Numbered from the stretch's first letter, positions 33,364 through 44,395 are shown. The stretch: 64,000 nt of DNA from Camellia lanceoleosa (GCA_025200525.1 CM045762.1:188691154-188755153); one strand, 5' to 3'. The notes: generated by a model from the letters alone, not told the origin. Numbers and translations are program-made.

Positions 33364-35457
33364 TCAAACGAAAATGTCATCAAGCTCAGCGTCCAGATCA
33401 CTGTAGACTTCACCACTTGACAGTCCAACCCTGACCTCACCTTCTTACGTTAAGCCAGTCGTAGCCGCTTCATCAATCAAACTAGGCATGGTTTGGTTGG
33501 GCAATTCTGACTGAGCGGGAAACGAAGTCTGGAGGCCAAGGTTAGTGTTAACAAGAGGAGCATCAATTAGATCTAGGATCTCCTCCTCCTCCTCCTCCTC
33601 CTCATGTAGGAACTTTTGTTGAACAGCATTCGCGTAGTCTATCATATAGCTCGGTATAAAGTGAGGAGGAGGATTCAAAAATACCTCAGAATCCAGCGAT
33701 AGGCCGAGCTTCTCAGCTGCGGCCTTCCACCCGCATTTAAAAAAGATATTTTGGACGCTTCGCATTGCTGGGCGTAGAGCTCCTCACCTTCCTTGAAACC
33801 GCACTCCTCAACATCCTCCATTTGCTTCCGCAATGCTTTTATTTCGGTGTCTTTTTCTTCTTTAGCTTGGCCAGCTCACGAAAATAACGGTCCTTCTTTT
33901 TGGCCAGAGCTTTTTGCTTATCAGCCTCAACAGTGGAAACTTGCACAGCCAATTGATCTCAGTTGGCTTTCAGCTCAGTGAATTTTGCTTGTAACTCTTT
34001 AATCTTGGCCTCTTTGGCCTTGCCATCTGCAATGGCCGCATTGGTCATTCTTCTTAATTCAAGCACGCGCTGATGTGCGATCTGGTTCTTTTGTACGGCC
34101 TGCAAAGCATGCGCAGTTAGATAAACCGAGCAACAAGTTGATGAAAAAACCAAACAATAGAGAATCCACGATTACCAAAATTAGGGATTTGTTGACGGAC
34201 CATATTGCCTTCAGCTCGGTTAAATATACATAGTGCTCCATATTAGCTGGCAGGCAAACACTCTTGGCCAAGTTGAAAGCCAACAGATGGTCTTTCTCTA
34301 CGCAAACAGAGTCTGTTGTAATCATAGCTCGGCCTTTGAAAGAAACAAATTGTGTCCACCCTGGGGTAGGAGAGGGGTAGCTTGGTGAACACTTGATGAT
34401 TGTTCAGGGAGCACGGCCTCTGGCAGCGTGGTCTTCTCTTCATCTATAAGTCGCTACGTCTGACTTTCCGAGGTACGGGGACGCTTACTGGGCTAGGATG
34501 ACGCATCTCTGGCCGATGGGAGGGCAATGACGGTGTTGTGCGCTTGACCGGTTGGGGACAGCTCGGTCTGTACTTCTGCAGTTGAGGCAAATGCATGCTC
34601 AATAATTAGAGCCCGGACTACTCTCTTCTTAGCCATCTCTTGTTCTTCAGTTAGGGGTACTAGGTTGATTTGAGAAAGGTTGGGGTCTGGTTTTGGGGAG
34701 GATTCCAAGAGGAAGTCGGTTACTTTGGTTTTTCTCCTACCACGGTATCAGTAGGTTGGCTGAACGTTCAGTAGTTCAGTCCAATCTCAATGGCAATATC
34801 GTAGTACGGCTCGTAGCATGGCTTGATTGGCATAGGCGTAGTTTGGTTTAAGCTGGTTCAAATCTACACAAGGGACACAATCACAAGGGTTAGCACGATG
34901 GTTGTTGATATAGCAGAGAAAATTAAATCGGACTACTCTTACTAGCAGTTCCTTTATTCCAATTTATGTTATAGCCAGGTATGTAGGCTTCTTAGTCTTC
35001 AAAATTCCCGAATACCCAGAGAAAGTCGTTATCATTTAGGTCTTTGTCTGGTGTTTTCTTAACAATTTCTCTCGGCCCTTCCTTGTTCTAAGGTAGTAAA
35101 CCCAACTGTCGTCATTCTGACCGAGCGAATATTGGTGGAATAGCTTGGCTAGACTGAGGTTGAGGCCGAGACGGCGGTTGAGCTCTGTGATGCCGTTTAT
35201 AATCCTATAGATATTGGTGGATAATTGAGTGGGGCATAGTCTGGTTTGTCTAAGGAACTCGCAGATTAAAGGTTAGACTGGGAATCGAATTCCACCCTCC
35301 ACGATGGACACCACGGTGAAAGGAACAAAACCTGGGTTGCCCCATGGTGTGATATCTAGCTCAGCTAGGGAAAGGTGGACGTTGTCTGGGATGTGGTAAT
35401 CTTTTCAGAATTCGGCCATGGCACCGGCGTGTTCACCAAAAATCGGTATTTGCCCAT
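33364..35457 (-). pseudogene. Antisense intron-containing gene of element 2
   Basis: Same gene as at 18979-21024. It starts MGKYRFLVNTP at 35457, with a frameshift shortly after. Exon 2 begins at 34863 after an intron ending ..tgtgtag. Exon 2 to exon 3 is joined by an intron at 34175-34100 (GT...AG, 76 bp) in the same position as in element 1. Exon 3 carries the coiled coil (LRRMTNAAIADGKAKEAKIK), the FFKCGWKAAAEKLG motif and a Glu-rich tail. The reading frame has a stop at 33445 and should end near 33364. The paired introns in two diverged copies argue that the splicing signals are real. Function is unknown. Confidence 0.72.
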
Positions 35458-36330
35458 TTAGCTCAAAATTGAAGTGGCTTAAGTAAAGTATACACAACGC
35501 CCTAGCGTGGTGCTGAGGTGACTTTGATAGGCTCGATCGAGCAAAGCCGCCCATAAGCAAAGTGCAAAGGTATGCCTGGCAAACCTTGTCAAGTCTGCAA
35601 AGTGGAAATAGAAAGGGTTATGTCCAAGTGATAAACCAGGCTAAGCAAAAGTCAAGACTGATCTAGTCTAGCTCAACAGATGATGGGCACATTCTATGTT
35701 TTGTTCGGCTAAGGAACAATTGAGACAAAGAATGGTTCAGCTCTAGAACAAGTTCAAGATTCTAAAACCGGGGTAAATTTAGCTCAATTTAGTGGGAGGG
35801 GCAAGATTTAAGCCCAGTTTGTGGGACATGGGAGTCCTAGTACAGTCCACTGTAAGTCCAAGTTTGCAAACAGATTCGTAGTCTGGTCGTGATATGATTT
35901 TGGATCGAAAAAACTATTGTTGGTTGGTTAAGAGTCCAATTAATATGTTTTCGGCTGCAAGTATGAAGTTTTGAGGTTTCGTAAGGTATTAGTGTGTATA
36001 GCATGCATTTTTGGTATACAAACGCTATTTTCAGGCATAAAACGGAAATATATGTGTACAAAAATAGATAAAAGCATGAAGAACTTATTGATTTGGGAAT
36101 GGAATCCGAATCCAATTTGAAGAATGAACACCGGCAACGATGATGAAAGTGGGAGATGCGTAGGCCAAGGCTTAAACGTAGGAAGTTAGGATTTGGGGAT
36201 CTGAGTGTGAGGTTACGCAGCAAAGAAGATGAACAATAGGGACTGTTCGTATAAATGAACAGTGTATATAATGAATGTAAAAAGGCGGGGCCTTTCGAAT
36301 TTTTGGGCAATGTGTGATGGTTGTCACAGT
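35458..36330 (-). other. Upstream region of the antisense gene in element 2
   Basis: It contains a splice-acceptor-like tttgcag near 35597 matching the one in element 1. On the minus strand around 36100-36250 there is leader-like sequence. No independent coding domain is recognisable. Confidence 0.35.
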
Positions 36331-36950
36331 CAAAGTTTTTAAAGGCGAATGCGTACCTTGAGGCGTTTTACCCCTCATGAGGCGAGGCGTAAGCCTCAGG
36401 GTGTTGAGGCGTAAGCATTTCAAATTTCAAATTTCAAATTTTAATATTTACTGGATAAATTAAATATTTTTAAATAGTTAAAAAAATAAAAACAAAATTA
36501 AATATAAATGTGTAAATACTTTTCACTTTAATGCGTTGAACATTTTACTGCATAGAAGGAAGTTTTCCTTCACTGAAAGAGAAATCGATATTCTTAACTT
36601 CAGTGATTGAGCTTTTCACTTGACCATTAAATGTGTTTTTTTTTATTGATCATTTACTTAATTTTTCCTGTAGAATATAGTTGTAAAAATGGATTCTTTT
36701 TAATTTTTTATGTTGAACAATCTAATAGACTAAGTTTACCAAATGCCCAAGGCAACTTCTGCATGTGCATACTCCTCACATGCTTATGCGCAAAAGGCGT
36801 AAAAAGCGCACTTAAGGAGCATGTCTCAAATTATGACGCGTAAGCCTTTGGGGAGTAATGCCTAAAAATCAAAGCCTTGATGCATTTTACCTTAGCCTCA
36901 AGGCGAGGCAAGCATCGAGGCGAGCCTCAAGAAAGCCTTTTAAAACTCTG
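36331..36950. mobile_element. hAT-type MITE inside element 2
   Basis: A 620-bp non-coding insert has an exact 8-bp target duplication GTCACAGT (36323-36330 and 36951-36958). Its ends are inverted: CAAAGTTTTTAAAGGC on the left and complement CAGAGTTTTAAAAGGC on the right. Subterminal copies of 'ttgaggcg/gaggcgaggc' lie on both sides. The 8-bp duplication and CA...TG ends are hAT hallmarks. Confidence 0.88.
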
Positions 36951-37218
36951 GTCACAGTACAAAGGGATAATCAGCGTGTGCCACATGTCCCAGTAAGGAC
37001 ACGGCGTCAGAAACATGGGACGATGGGCTGTATAACCGGCGCAGCTCCCCAAAACCAAGTAAATTTTTGCTTGGCTGGCTTGATCATTTTTGCTCGATTT
37101 GTTTGAGCTGGTTTTTAGCTCAGTGGTTTTGAGCAGACTTTTGAGTAGTTTGATTACCTTAGTGCAGCTGGTAAACAATAATCCCACTCATGTTTCGCAG
37201 ATGGAATTAATGGGCAAT

Positions 37219-37867
37219 TGAGAAAGTAATTCATATGGATAAAATGAGTCGCGCTAAGGACCCTGGTATGGGCTGTAATAAGGGCTTCAGTAGCTCGGTT
37301 TTGGGGCAGCTGACATTGATCCAGTCAGCTGTGTCACTAAGGTTTCTACTTAGCTGTCCAAATGGAAGTCTTGTAGCCAACCAAGGTACATATCAGTAGC
37401 AAGGGTCGAGTTGAGCTTAGCTCGGCATAACGCCATCTACATCATTGTTTTGTTGAGAGCACAGTAAAGACAGGCTAGCTCGGTTGACCGCGTCAACTGA
37501 GCTGAGGTAAACACTAGCTCACTGGGTTAGCAATGAGTAGGGTGTTATCAAGATAGACATTATCCTTAGGGAATGTGATTCCTAGGAGGGCTCTACTTAG
37601 GAGAATAAGAGTCCTACTAGGATTATGCCACGCGGAATCTATAAAAGCTCGTAATAGGACCTATGTACAGGTATCACAATTCTTACTCTCGAATACACAG
37701 AGCTTTTGTGTCTATTGTCTATTTTGATGACTTAGGCATCAGAGGTTTTCAGTATACCCCCGTCGGCTAGCTCACGTTTGTATTTTCAAGTAGTAAAGCG
37801 ATGATGTTTGGAAGAGTGCAAACTTGATCAACAGGATTATATGAGAAGATTATTTCGTGCTCGTACA
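37219..37867 (+). repeat. 3' LTR of element 2
   Basis: TGAGAAAG...CGTACA followed by GTTGG. It aligns with the 5' LTR with about 70 substitutions and a few 1-2-bp indels. Confidence 0.93.
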
Positions 37868-38172
37868 GTTGGCTAGACACAAAGTTGTCTTTACAAATGT
37901 CCAAACAAAAGATGAGGACATCTTATGTATGGCAAGCTCCACTCTATATAATTTTCAAGATGTGCATAAAAGGGTTGTAGTGGCAATAGATGCAGATCGA
38001 GTGCATAAATGGCAGCTTCCTATTGATGGGGTTTACAAAGTCAATTTTGATGAAGCAATTATAGGGGCTATTATGGGTGCTTTTTCGAAGCGATTATAGG
38101 GACTTTATAATGTTGACTGTGTCAAGGCACTGTCTTTTGCTATTGATTTGGGGTTACAAGCAATTCTAACCA
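37868..38172 (+). pseudogene. LINE remnant, start of RNase H domain (piece 2)
   Basis: Translation gives RHKVVFTNVQTKDED, then WQLPIDGVYKVNFDEAII, the typical W-x-P-x-x-G-x-x-K-x-N-x-D start of plant LINE RNase H, followed by CVKALSFAIDLGLQAI. It continues the sequence interrupted at 25464 by element 2. A stop near 38097 and later frameshifts show decay. Confidence 0.82.
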
Positions 38173-38428
38173 CACTCTTTATTTTTTACTAGCTAAAGTG
38201 TCAAAAAAGTACACTCTTTATTTTACCTAATTTGTTTAGTTATTGTGTGTTCCAACCATACTCTTTATTTTAACTAGTCATTCAAACTAACTTAACCAAT
38301 TTTCAAAACAAAAAATGCTATATATATTACTGTCTTTTTCATAGAATGTCACATACGCACCAAATGCTAATATGGTTGCCAATGTGATATTTGCAATAAT
38401 ATTTTTAAAAATAATATTTGTAGGCAAT
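38173..38428. other. AT-rich spacer
   Basis: Contains 'ccacactctttatttt' and a repeat of it 80-90 bp later. No gene seen. Confidence 0.4.
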
Positions 38429-38599
38429 GGCTGACTGATTAAGCATATGGGTCTTGGGCATCTTAAAATTGGGGCCCATATGGATCATTATTGGTGGAGG
38501 CCTCTAAAGAATGAAATTCCTTCGAGGCCTCCACCAATAATGATCCATATAGGCTCCAGTTTGAAGATGCTCAGGACCCATATGCTTAATCAGTCAGCC
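38429..38599. repeat. 171-bp nearly perfect inverted repeat (fold-back)
   Basis: Arms of about 75 bp (38429-38503 and 38525-38599), about 90% complementary, enclose a loop of about 20-24 bp. The outer 24 bp (ggctgactgattaagcatat...) are perfectly inverted. No target duplication was seen. It could be a small fold-back transposon or a hairpin RNA source. Confidence 0.85.
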
Positions 38600-38629
38600 T
38601 TTTGATTCTATATATATACAAATTAACTT

Positions 38630-39368
38630 CAATCGCTATTCTGTTTTTGAGAAAAATTGTTGTTTTGTCTCTATATCGATTCCCCATCAGTCACATGTCT
38701 CCATCGAAAGTTGTGAATAGTGAAAAAAAGTCAAATTTACTATTCATTATTCATCAATCAAAGACAATCCAACACAATCAAAAGCAGCAATCAACTTTCA
38801 GTCAATCACCGAAAGCAGCAGACAACATCCATGTGCCTTATCATGCTTTTTTCCAGTCAAATTTCTTCACAAGGCTCACAATTATCTTCATTGGTTATAA
38901 ATGCACTACTCCAGTCATTTGCAAGGCAGAGTTAGAACCGAGAGCAAACCAATATTTCTCTCCTACACCTACTCTGCTATTAAATTGTTGTAATTTTATT
39001 TTCAAGTTATGTATTTTGAAGCTACTCTTTTAAGTTACTTCCAGTAAAACATTGTAAGTTTTATTTTGAAGTTATTTTGATTTAAGTTTTAATTCTTTGA
39101 AGTAATTTTGATTACCTTGCTTCTACCCTTTTTGGTATCAAAGCATTGTATTTTGAAGCTACTCTTGTAAGTTACTTCCAATAAACATTGTAAGTTTTAT
39201 TTTGAAGTTATTTTGATTCAAGTTTTAATTCTTTGAAGTAATTTTGATTACCTTACTTCCACCCTTTTTTAACATTATAAGTTTTATTTTGAAATTATTT
39301 TGATTTAAGTTTTAATTCTTTGAAGTAATTTTGATTACCTTGCTTCCGCCCTTTTTGGTATCAGAGCC
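38630..39368 (+). other. Endogenous caulimovirid: intergenic/promoter and leader fragment ending at the primer-binding site
   Basis: Non-coding viral-type region. It has a TATA box TATAAAT at 38896-38902 and AATAAA at 39180-39185. The 3' part is a roughly 130-bp segment present three times (39011-39368). Its last copy ends exactly at TGGTATCAGAGCC (39356-39368), the initiator tRNA-Met primer site used by plant pararetroviruses. Beyond that base the sequence switches to viral coding DNA in the opposite direction. The left border is not defined. Confidence 0.65.
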
Positions 39369-39370
39369 TT

Positions 39371-39907
39371 GAATGTTTAAAGTTAAGGCTTTTAATATGT
39401 GAGGATCATAAAGACTCAGAGTAAAATCAAGAAAATAATTAAAATGAACAGAACCTTTATGGAGTCCAGATTCCATCATACCCATTAGACTATCATGGTA
39501 TTTGATAAATCGAGCATCTCTTAAACATAGTAAGATGCATTTAATTGCGGCCAACAGGTGTTAGTGGATTTAGACCAACTTGTATTAAACCAATATGAAT
39601 AAAATTATGACCATTCGATATATGTCTTTTGACTATTTCTTTGTTGAGTAAAGAACAAGTTTCTTGGAGTTTAGTTAAGGTATAAATTTTTTCAACAGTT
39701 TTGACATGTAAATCGATATTAAAAGATGACTTTAAAAAACTGGTTTTTATAAATTTCCTTAATTTGCATTTTTGGGATATTCCAACTTGAATCGATTTTA
39801 ACATCATGAAATTCATGTTCTTCTTTATTAATTACCGTATCAGGTATAGGAGCTAGTATTATAGATCTAGAGCTAATTGAAGAGTTACTTCTGAATAATT
39901 GACTCAT
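39371..39907 (-). pseudogene. Endogenous caulimovirid: N-terminal and core part of the movement protein (fragment)
   Basis: Minus-strand coding DNA. It begins at an ATG at 39907, directly downstream of a viral leader. A frameshift near 39720 separates the first 60 codons from the core. The core has the 30K-type movement-protein features: an HIGLIQ strand, then LCLRDARF with the conserved Asp, then a DPHILKALTL segment. An in-frame stop lies at 39541. The fragment ends where it meets the inverted primer-site end at 39368-39370. The movement protein normally lets the virus pass plasmodesmata. This copy is broken and is described only as a fossil. Confidence 0.75.
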
Positions 39908-40212
39908 TTTAATTCTGTAGAATTAATCCAAATTTCTTAAAATCTATTATAACTTATCATGTGTTCACATACCATGTTTTTGCTCATACCCTTTCCGGGA
40001 AACCCCTACTTGTCTATCAACTATCTAACCAAAGGACTTACACTGGACATGGGACAAAAGGCAGATGGCTATTGGCAAAGTGAAAGACTAAGATAAGTTA
40101 AATCAAAAAATAAGAAAGCTGGAATTAAATTACATAAACGAAAATGAGAATAATTAAATAGAAAGAACTAAACAATAACTCAACATCATCAATAAACTTG
40201 GCTCCGATACCA
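39908..40212 (-). other. Endogenous caulimovirid: leader between primer site and first ORF
   Basis: On the minus strand TGGTATCGGAGCC (40212-40200) is a primer-binding site with one changed base. It is followed by about 290 bp of non-coding leader and then the ATG of the movement-protein fragment. This is the normal viral order. Confidence 0.7.
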
Positions 40213-40620
40213 AAAAGGGCGTAGTGAAAGCAGTCTTATATCTATCATCATGATGAATTTCGATTTGCCAAAATCCACTCTTTAGATCAAATTTACTAAA
40301 AATAACAGCTTGACTAAGTTTTTTAATTAAATCATTTTTATTAGGAATTGGTTAACGAATTCATTCTAAAATTTTGTTTAATGGTTTATAATTAATGACT
40401 AGACGTGGAACTCCACATTCAAGTTCAGCATTTTTATTAACATAAAAGGCAGGACAAGGCCAAGGTGATTTGCTTTTACTAATAATATTATTTTTTAGTA
40501 ATTCAGTGATTTCTTTTTTACATATTTCGACTAATTCGTTATTCATTTGAATGGGTCATGATTTAGTAGGAATTTGTTTTTCATTAAAATTTTTCATACA
40601 AGGTAATGTGATTACATGTT
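40213..40620 (-). pseudogene. Endogenous caulimovirid: N-terminal reverse-transcriptase fragment
   Basis: The translation shows the start of a pararetroviral RT: a PWPCPAFYV finger segment, RLVINYKPLN, then KFDLKSGFWQI with the first catalytic Asp, and AFTTP. It has stops near 40358. It stops abruptly at 40213-40220, where the sequence passes into the leader's primer site over a shared 'cccttt'. The catalytic YxDD part, RNase H and the rest of the genome are missing here. Confidence 0.78.
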
Positions 40621-40860
40621 TTTTCCGATGCCAAAATACAGTAGGTAAAGTAGAACAAACAGTAGTTTCTAATTTTGTTTTAAATTGGTTAATCTTGGAA
40701 ATAAGAATAGGATCAGTTAATTAAGTTTCAATGCGTTTATAATTAATTCCTTCTTTAAGAAATTTAAGTTGTTTAGTTAATTGGTTAATAGATTGGTAAA
40801 TAGAATATTATTTTAACTGATTTAATTCTTTGATTTCTAGAGGAGACAAGAATTTAAATG

Positions 40861-42850
40861 TTACAGTTTGACCAAAAGTTTGAGTTGTAATTCCATGGTT
40901 AGTAGTATTAAATGGACATAGTAAAAGATAAATGGAGTGCCTAAAATGACTTTATCAGTTAAATTTCTGACCAAAACAAATGAGGTTTTAAAACAAACAT
41001 TATTTTGACAAATATAAACTTTGGGTAACTTATATTTAATATATATTTGACTCCCATTAGCAGACCTTAATCGTTCAGTAGATTTGTGATAATATTTGGT
41101 GGGGATTAAACCTTCTTGAATACAATTTAAATCAGTACCAGTATCTATTAAAGCTATTACTTCTATCTCAAAATTATTGATAACTAATTTAATTTTTGAA
41201 TGCCATTTTTGTATATGAATTCGATTGATAATATTTAAGCGATAATGATCCTGGTTAGACTGAGTAGATTGGTTATCAAAAATGACTTTATCAGGATGAG
41301 GACTGGATTCAATATCATTAGTATCATCAGTATCACTATTGGATTGATTAATTTGAAAATCTTTAAAACTTTTATTAATTTTTAATATTGCGATTTCTTC
41401 TTTTAGTGATTTATCTTTATCTTTTAAGTCTTTAATAGTTATTTTGATGTGATTAATTTCATTTTGTAAATCTTGTAAAGTTACTTCTTTATGTTTATCT
41501 TTTTTAAAGCAATCTAAAGTTTTATTTAAACTAATAATGGGTTTATCTTGTTTGGGTTTTTTATCCTTATTCATAAGTAATGACTTTAACTTATTCGTAT
41601 ATTGGCGTTTTAAGGCAGGATTTTCTAATTTACTGATTAAATCAATAAGTGCGTCTTCTTCTTGTTGGGATTTACTAAGAACATTGACTATTTTACAGCA
41701 AGTATCATTACATCCTAATTCAATATCATTTTCAGTATGATCAGTAGGGGAGTAATAAGTAGAAGGATCACTAAAGGTACTGGAGGAAGTTTCAAGACTA
41801 GATAAATAGTTAGAATGATGGGGAGATTGAATTGGAGTTTTGATAAGGTTAAAGATTTCAAATATTTGTTGTTGATTCTCTTGAGTAATTTGGAGTTGAT
41901 TAAGTTTATCTTTCAGTTTTTCTTTAACTTTACATTTGTTAGAGTAATGACTTTTTTTACCACAATTATAGCAAGTAACATCTAGATTGGATTTTGTCTT
42001 TGTAAATTTAGTATTTGATTTCTTATGGTATTTCTTTTTAGGTTTAGTATAAAATTTATCAAGGGACTTGGTAGGGGAATAGTTCTTCCTATGTTTAGCA
42101 GAATATTTATGTGAAGACTTTTTCTTAGTATGTTTACATCGAGAGGGAGCAACTGGAGGTAAGCCATATTGTTCACAAAAATTACCTAATTTATACTTAG
42201 CTTTGTGTTTATCTTTAGCAGCTTTTTGACTTAGTTTCATATCTATACACATTTTTAAGCCTTCCTTTTGAATTGTACTAATTATATCACCGTAAGTTAA
42301 ATTATCAGATTCAATAATACCGGAAGGTTGAGTAAGAAGACTAGGTAATCCACTAATAAATTTTTCTTTCCAAAATGACTTAGTACAATCATCGCGAAGC
42401 ATGACTCGAGAAGTAAAAACATCTTTATACTATCGAAATCACTTAAAGTAGGGCAAGATAAATTACTAAGTTGATCATGAATCCTAGAATAAATATTAGT
42501 AGGTGTTCCAATAAAATATTTGACTATAGTGTAAATTAAGGTATTAATGCCATCAAGTGTACTGGTTCTTATATCTTCATCAAAAATGGGAAGATTATTT
42601 TCATCTAATTGGATAGCATATTGAATCGATTCTCGTTGAACAGAAGTGAGATAATTATCCCACCAAGTTTTGAGCATACCAGTAAAACCAGAGATAAGTA
42701 AGGTAACTATTTTAGAGTGAGTATAGTCAGGATAATTACTAAGGTAACTATTTGCAATCATAGATAGATTATTTAATTTTTGAAATATCTGATGTTCACT
42801 AAGATCATCAGTATTCCATTCATATAATTTTTTGGCTGAAACAGAAAATT
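40861..42850 (-). pseudogene. Endogenous caulimovirid: coat protein and aspartic protease region
   Basis: From the higher coordinate down: a coat-protein region (WWDNYLTSVQ; a frameshift near 42410), then a Lys-rich basic stretch. Next come the CCHC zinc knuckle CYNCGKKSHYSNKC (near 41960) that binds RNA, and an acidic/Ser-rich part with a coiled-coil stretch (41350-41570). The last part is a pararetroviral aspartic protease with ALIDTGTDLNCIQ (active-site D-T-G) and KVILGTPF (about 40930-41190). Protease and RT (40620 downward) are separated by a decayed linker. The order CP, protease, RT in one reading direction fits Caulimoviridae. The genus is not assigned, although the polyprotein layout resembles Petuvirus/Florendovirus types. 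Confidence 0.82.
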
Positions 42851-44330
42851 GATTACTAATATTAGTTTCTTCAAATTAGAGATCTGGCGGAGTCCGTTTA
42901 GTATACCAATTTTTTGTAAGGGTAGTAGAATTAACTTTGGGATGAGTTATTCGATTTAGATGAAGAGTCTAGAATTGTTGGGCTAAGTGGTTAAGTTCAT
43001 CATCAGATGTGCCAGAGTGACTAGTGATGTTAACAGGTATTTGTTGTGTTAAAACAGTAATTCCTTTTGGATTAGAAGTAAAAGTGGTAGTCATTTTAGT
43101 GAATAATTTTTCAATGGCTTCAACAGTATGTGTGTCATGAGTTACTAAGCTTAAGCATTTCCTTATGCTAGGAAGATTAATAAAGGGTTTATCCAAAGGT
43201 TTACTAGTAGAAGTATGACTAGTGAAGTAATCTTCAAAAGTGGTTTCGATTTTATCTAATTGTTTACCAATTGTTTTTAAACATTGATTTGTGTAATTAT
43301 TTTGTTCAATTACTTTTTTGATTTTAGATGATTCATTAGCAAGAAGTTTAAATGGAGAAGCATGAATTACAGCTCCTTTATGTTCAATAAGAATAGTTTC
43401 TAAAGGAGGGTGACTAGAAAAAACATAAGTATTGGGAGAAGTTTTGCATTTTGTTTTTGTAATAACATTGACTTTTTTATAATAATCTTCTAAATAATCA
43501 AATAAGTTAATTTCAGTAGTAATTTCATTCATAAATTTATACCATTTTTTAATAATTTTGGATTGTCATCTTTCATCATAGGTTTGCCTATATATGTGAC
43601 GTTTTGACTTATTTGCCTTAGATTTAAATTCAGCATGGAGTCTATTAAGATCAGGAACGTAAGGTTTACGTAGGGTCAATAATTGGGGATTAATTGGAGA
43701 AATGACTTCAAAATCGGTTTGAGTTGGTGAATCATGAGATGTAGTTTCATTTTCTCCATGAAGGTGTGTGTGTGTGGAATAAACTGGTTTACTGATTTAG
43801 GATGTAATAGAATTATCGATTCCTTTTAACGTAACTGTGATTGAGATGGAGTTTCCTATCTCGTCTAGTAAATAAAGGTGTATTAAATATTTCATCGTCT
43901 TTAGTATTAGTAGGGATACTAGAAGTACTATGACGGGAAGATTGACTAGTGGGTCGATTGAACTTTATGTGGGACTGAACCATCGTCGATTTGTTGGATT
44001 CGACTAATATCAATATAATCAGATTGGTGTTTTTGAGTCTAAGAATAATTTTCATTGACTGTAATCCAATTATCAAGGAGAGTGATTTGATCTTATCCAA
44101 TCATTTTAGGTACTTCGATATTAGTTTCACTAGTACTACCTTGGATTAATAAAGTTTTATCTTTGGGACTTTTATGTAAAGCATGGACATTAAGATTGGT
44201 TTTAATACATTTATAATAAATTCGATAAATTAAAGCAATTGATTGGGAGCCACTGATCATATCAAAGGAGGCACCAGAGACTTGAATTTGGATGACTTGT
44301 GTTTGGAAGAGCTAGTTGTAGGGCTTCCAA
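42851..44330 (-). pseudogene. Endogenous caulimovirid: C-terminal movement-protein region and middle of the polyprotein
   Basis: At the 5' side (44330-44100, minus strand) is the end of the 30K-type movement domain (ALIYRIYYK motif). A disordered region with SRIQQIDDGSV follows around 43960-44010. A 187-codon open segment (43532-42969) comes next, with a predicted helix/coiled-coil part (SKIKKVIEQNNYTNQCLKTI). Several stops and frameshifts interrupt it. It is colinear with the coat-protein region downstream. The boundary with host DNA near 44330-44395 is uncertain. Confidence 0.65.
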
Positions 44331-44395
44331 GTCTGACTGTAGGAAGTGGACTTTCTTGAGTGACTGGAGCAGTAGGGTTCTGCTATGGTTTTGCT

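Larger units (their letters stand above)
25469..37867 (+). mobile_element. Ty3/Gypsy LTR retrotransposon, Tat lineage (element 2), 12.4 kb
   Basis: LTRs 25469-26119 (651 bp) and 37219-37867 (649 bp) start TGAGA and end TACA, with about 11% divergence by eye. An exact 5-bp target duplication GTTGG lies at 25464-25468 and 37868-37872. The internal plan is the same as element 1, and gag, pol and the antisense gene are clearly homologous, so both belong to one family. The higher LTR divergence and the larger number of stops suggest an older insertion. Confidence 0.95.

Noticed and set aside
36631..37106. Short plus-strand frames in and beside the hAT MITE
   Set aside because: MITE interior and element 2 flank; no similarity to a protein.
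38602..39033. 143-codon plus-strand frame at the viral promoter/leader
   Set aside because: Its position and the TATA box, repeats and primer site that follow fit non-coding intergenic DNA of a pararetrovirus.
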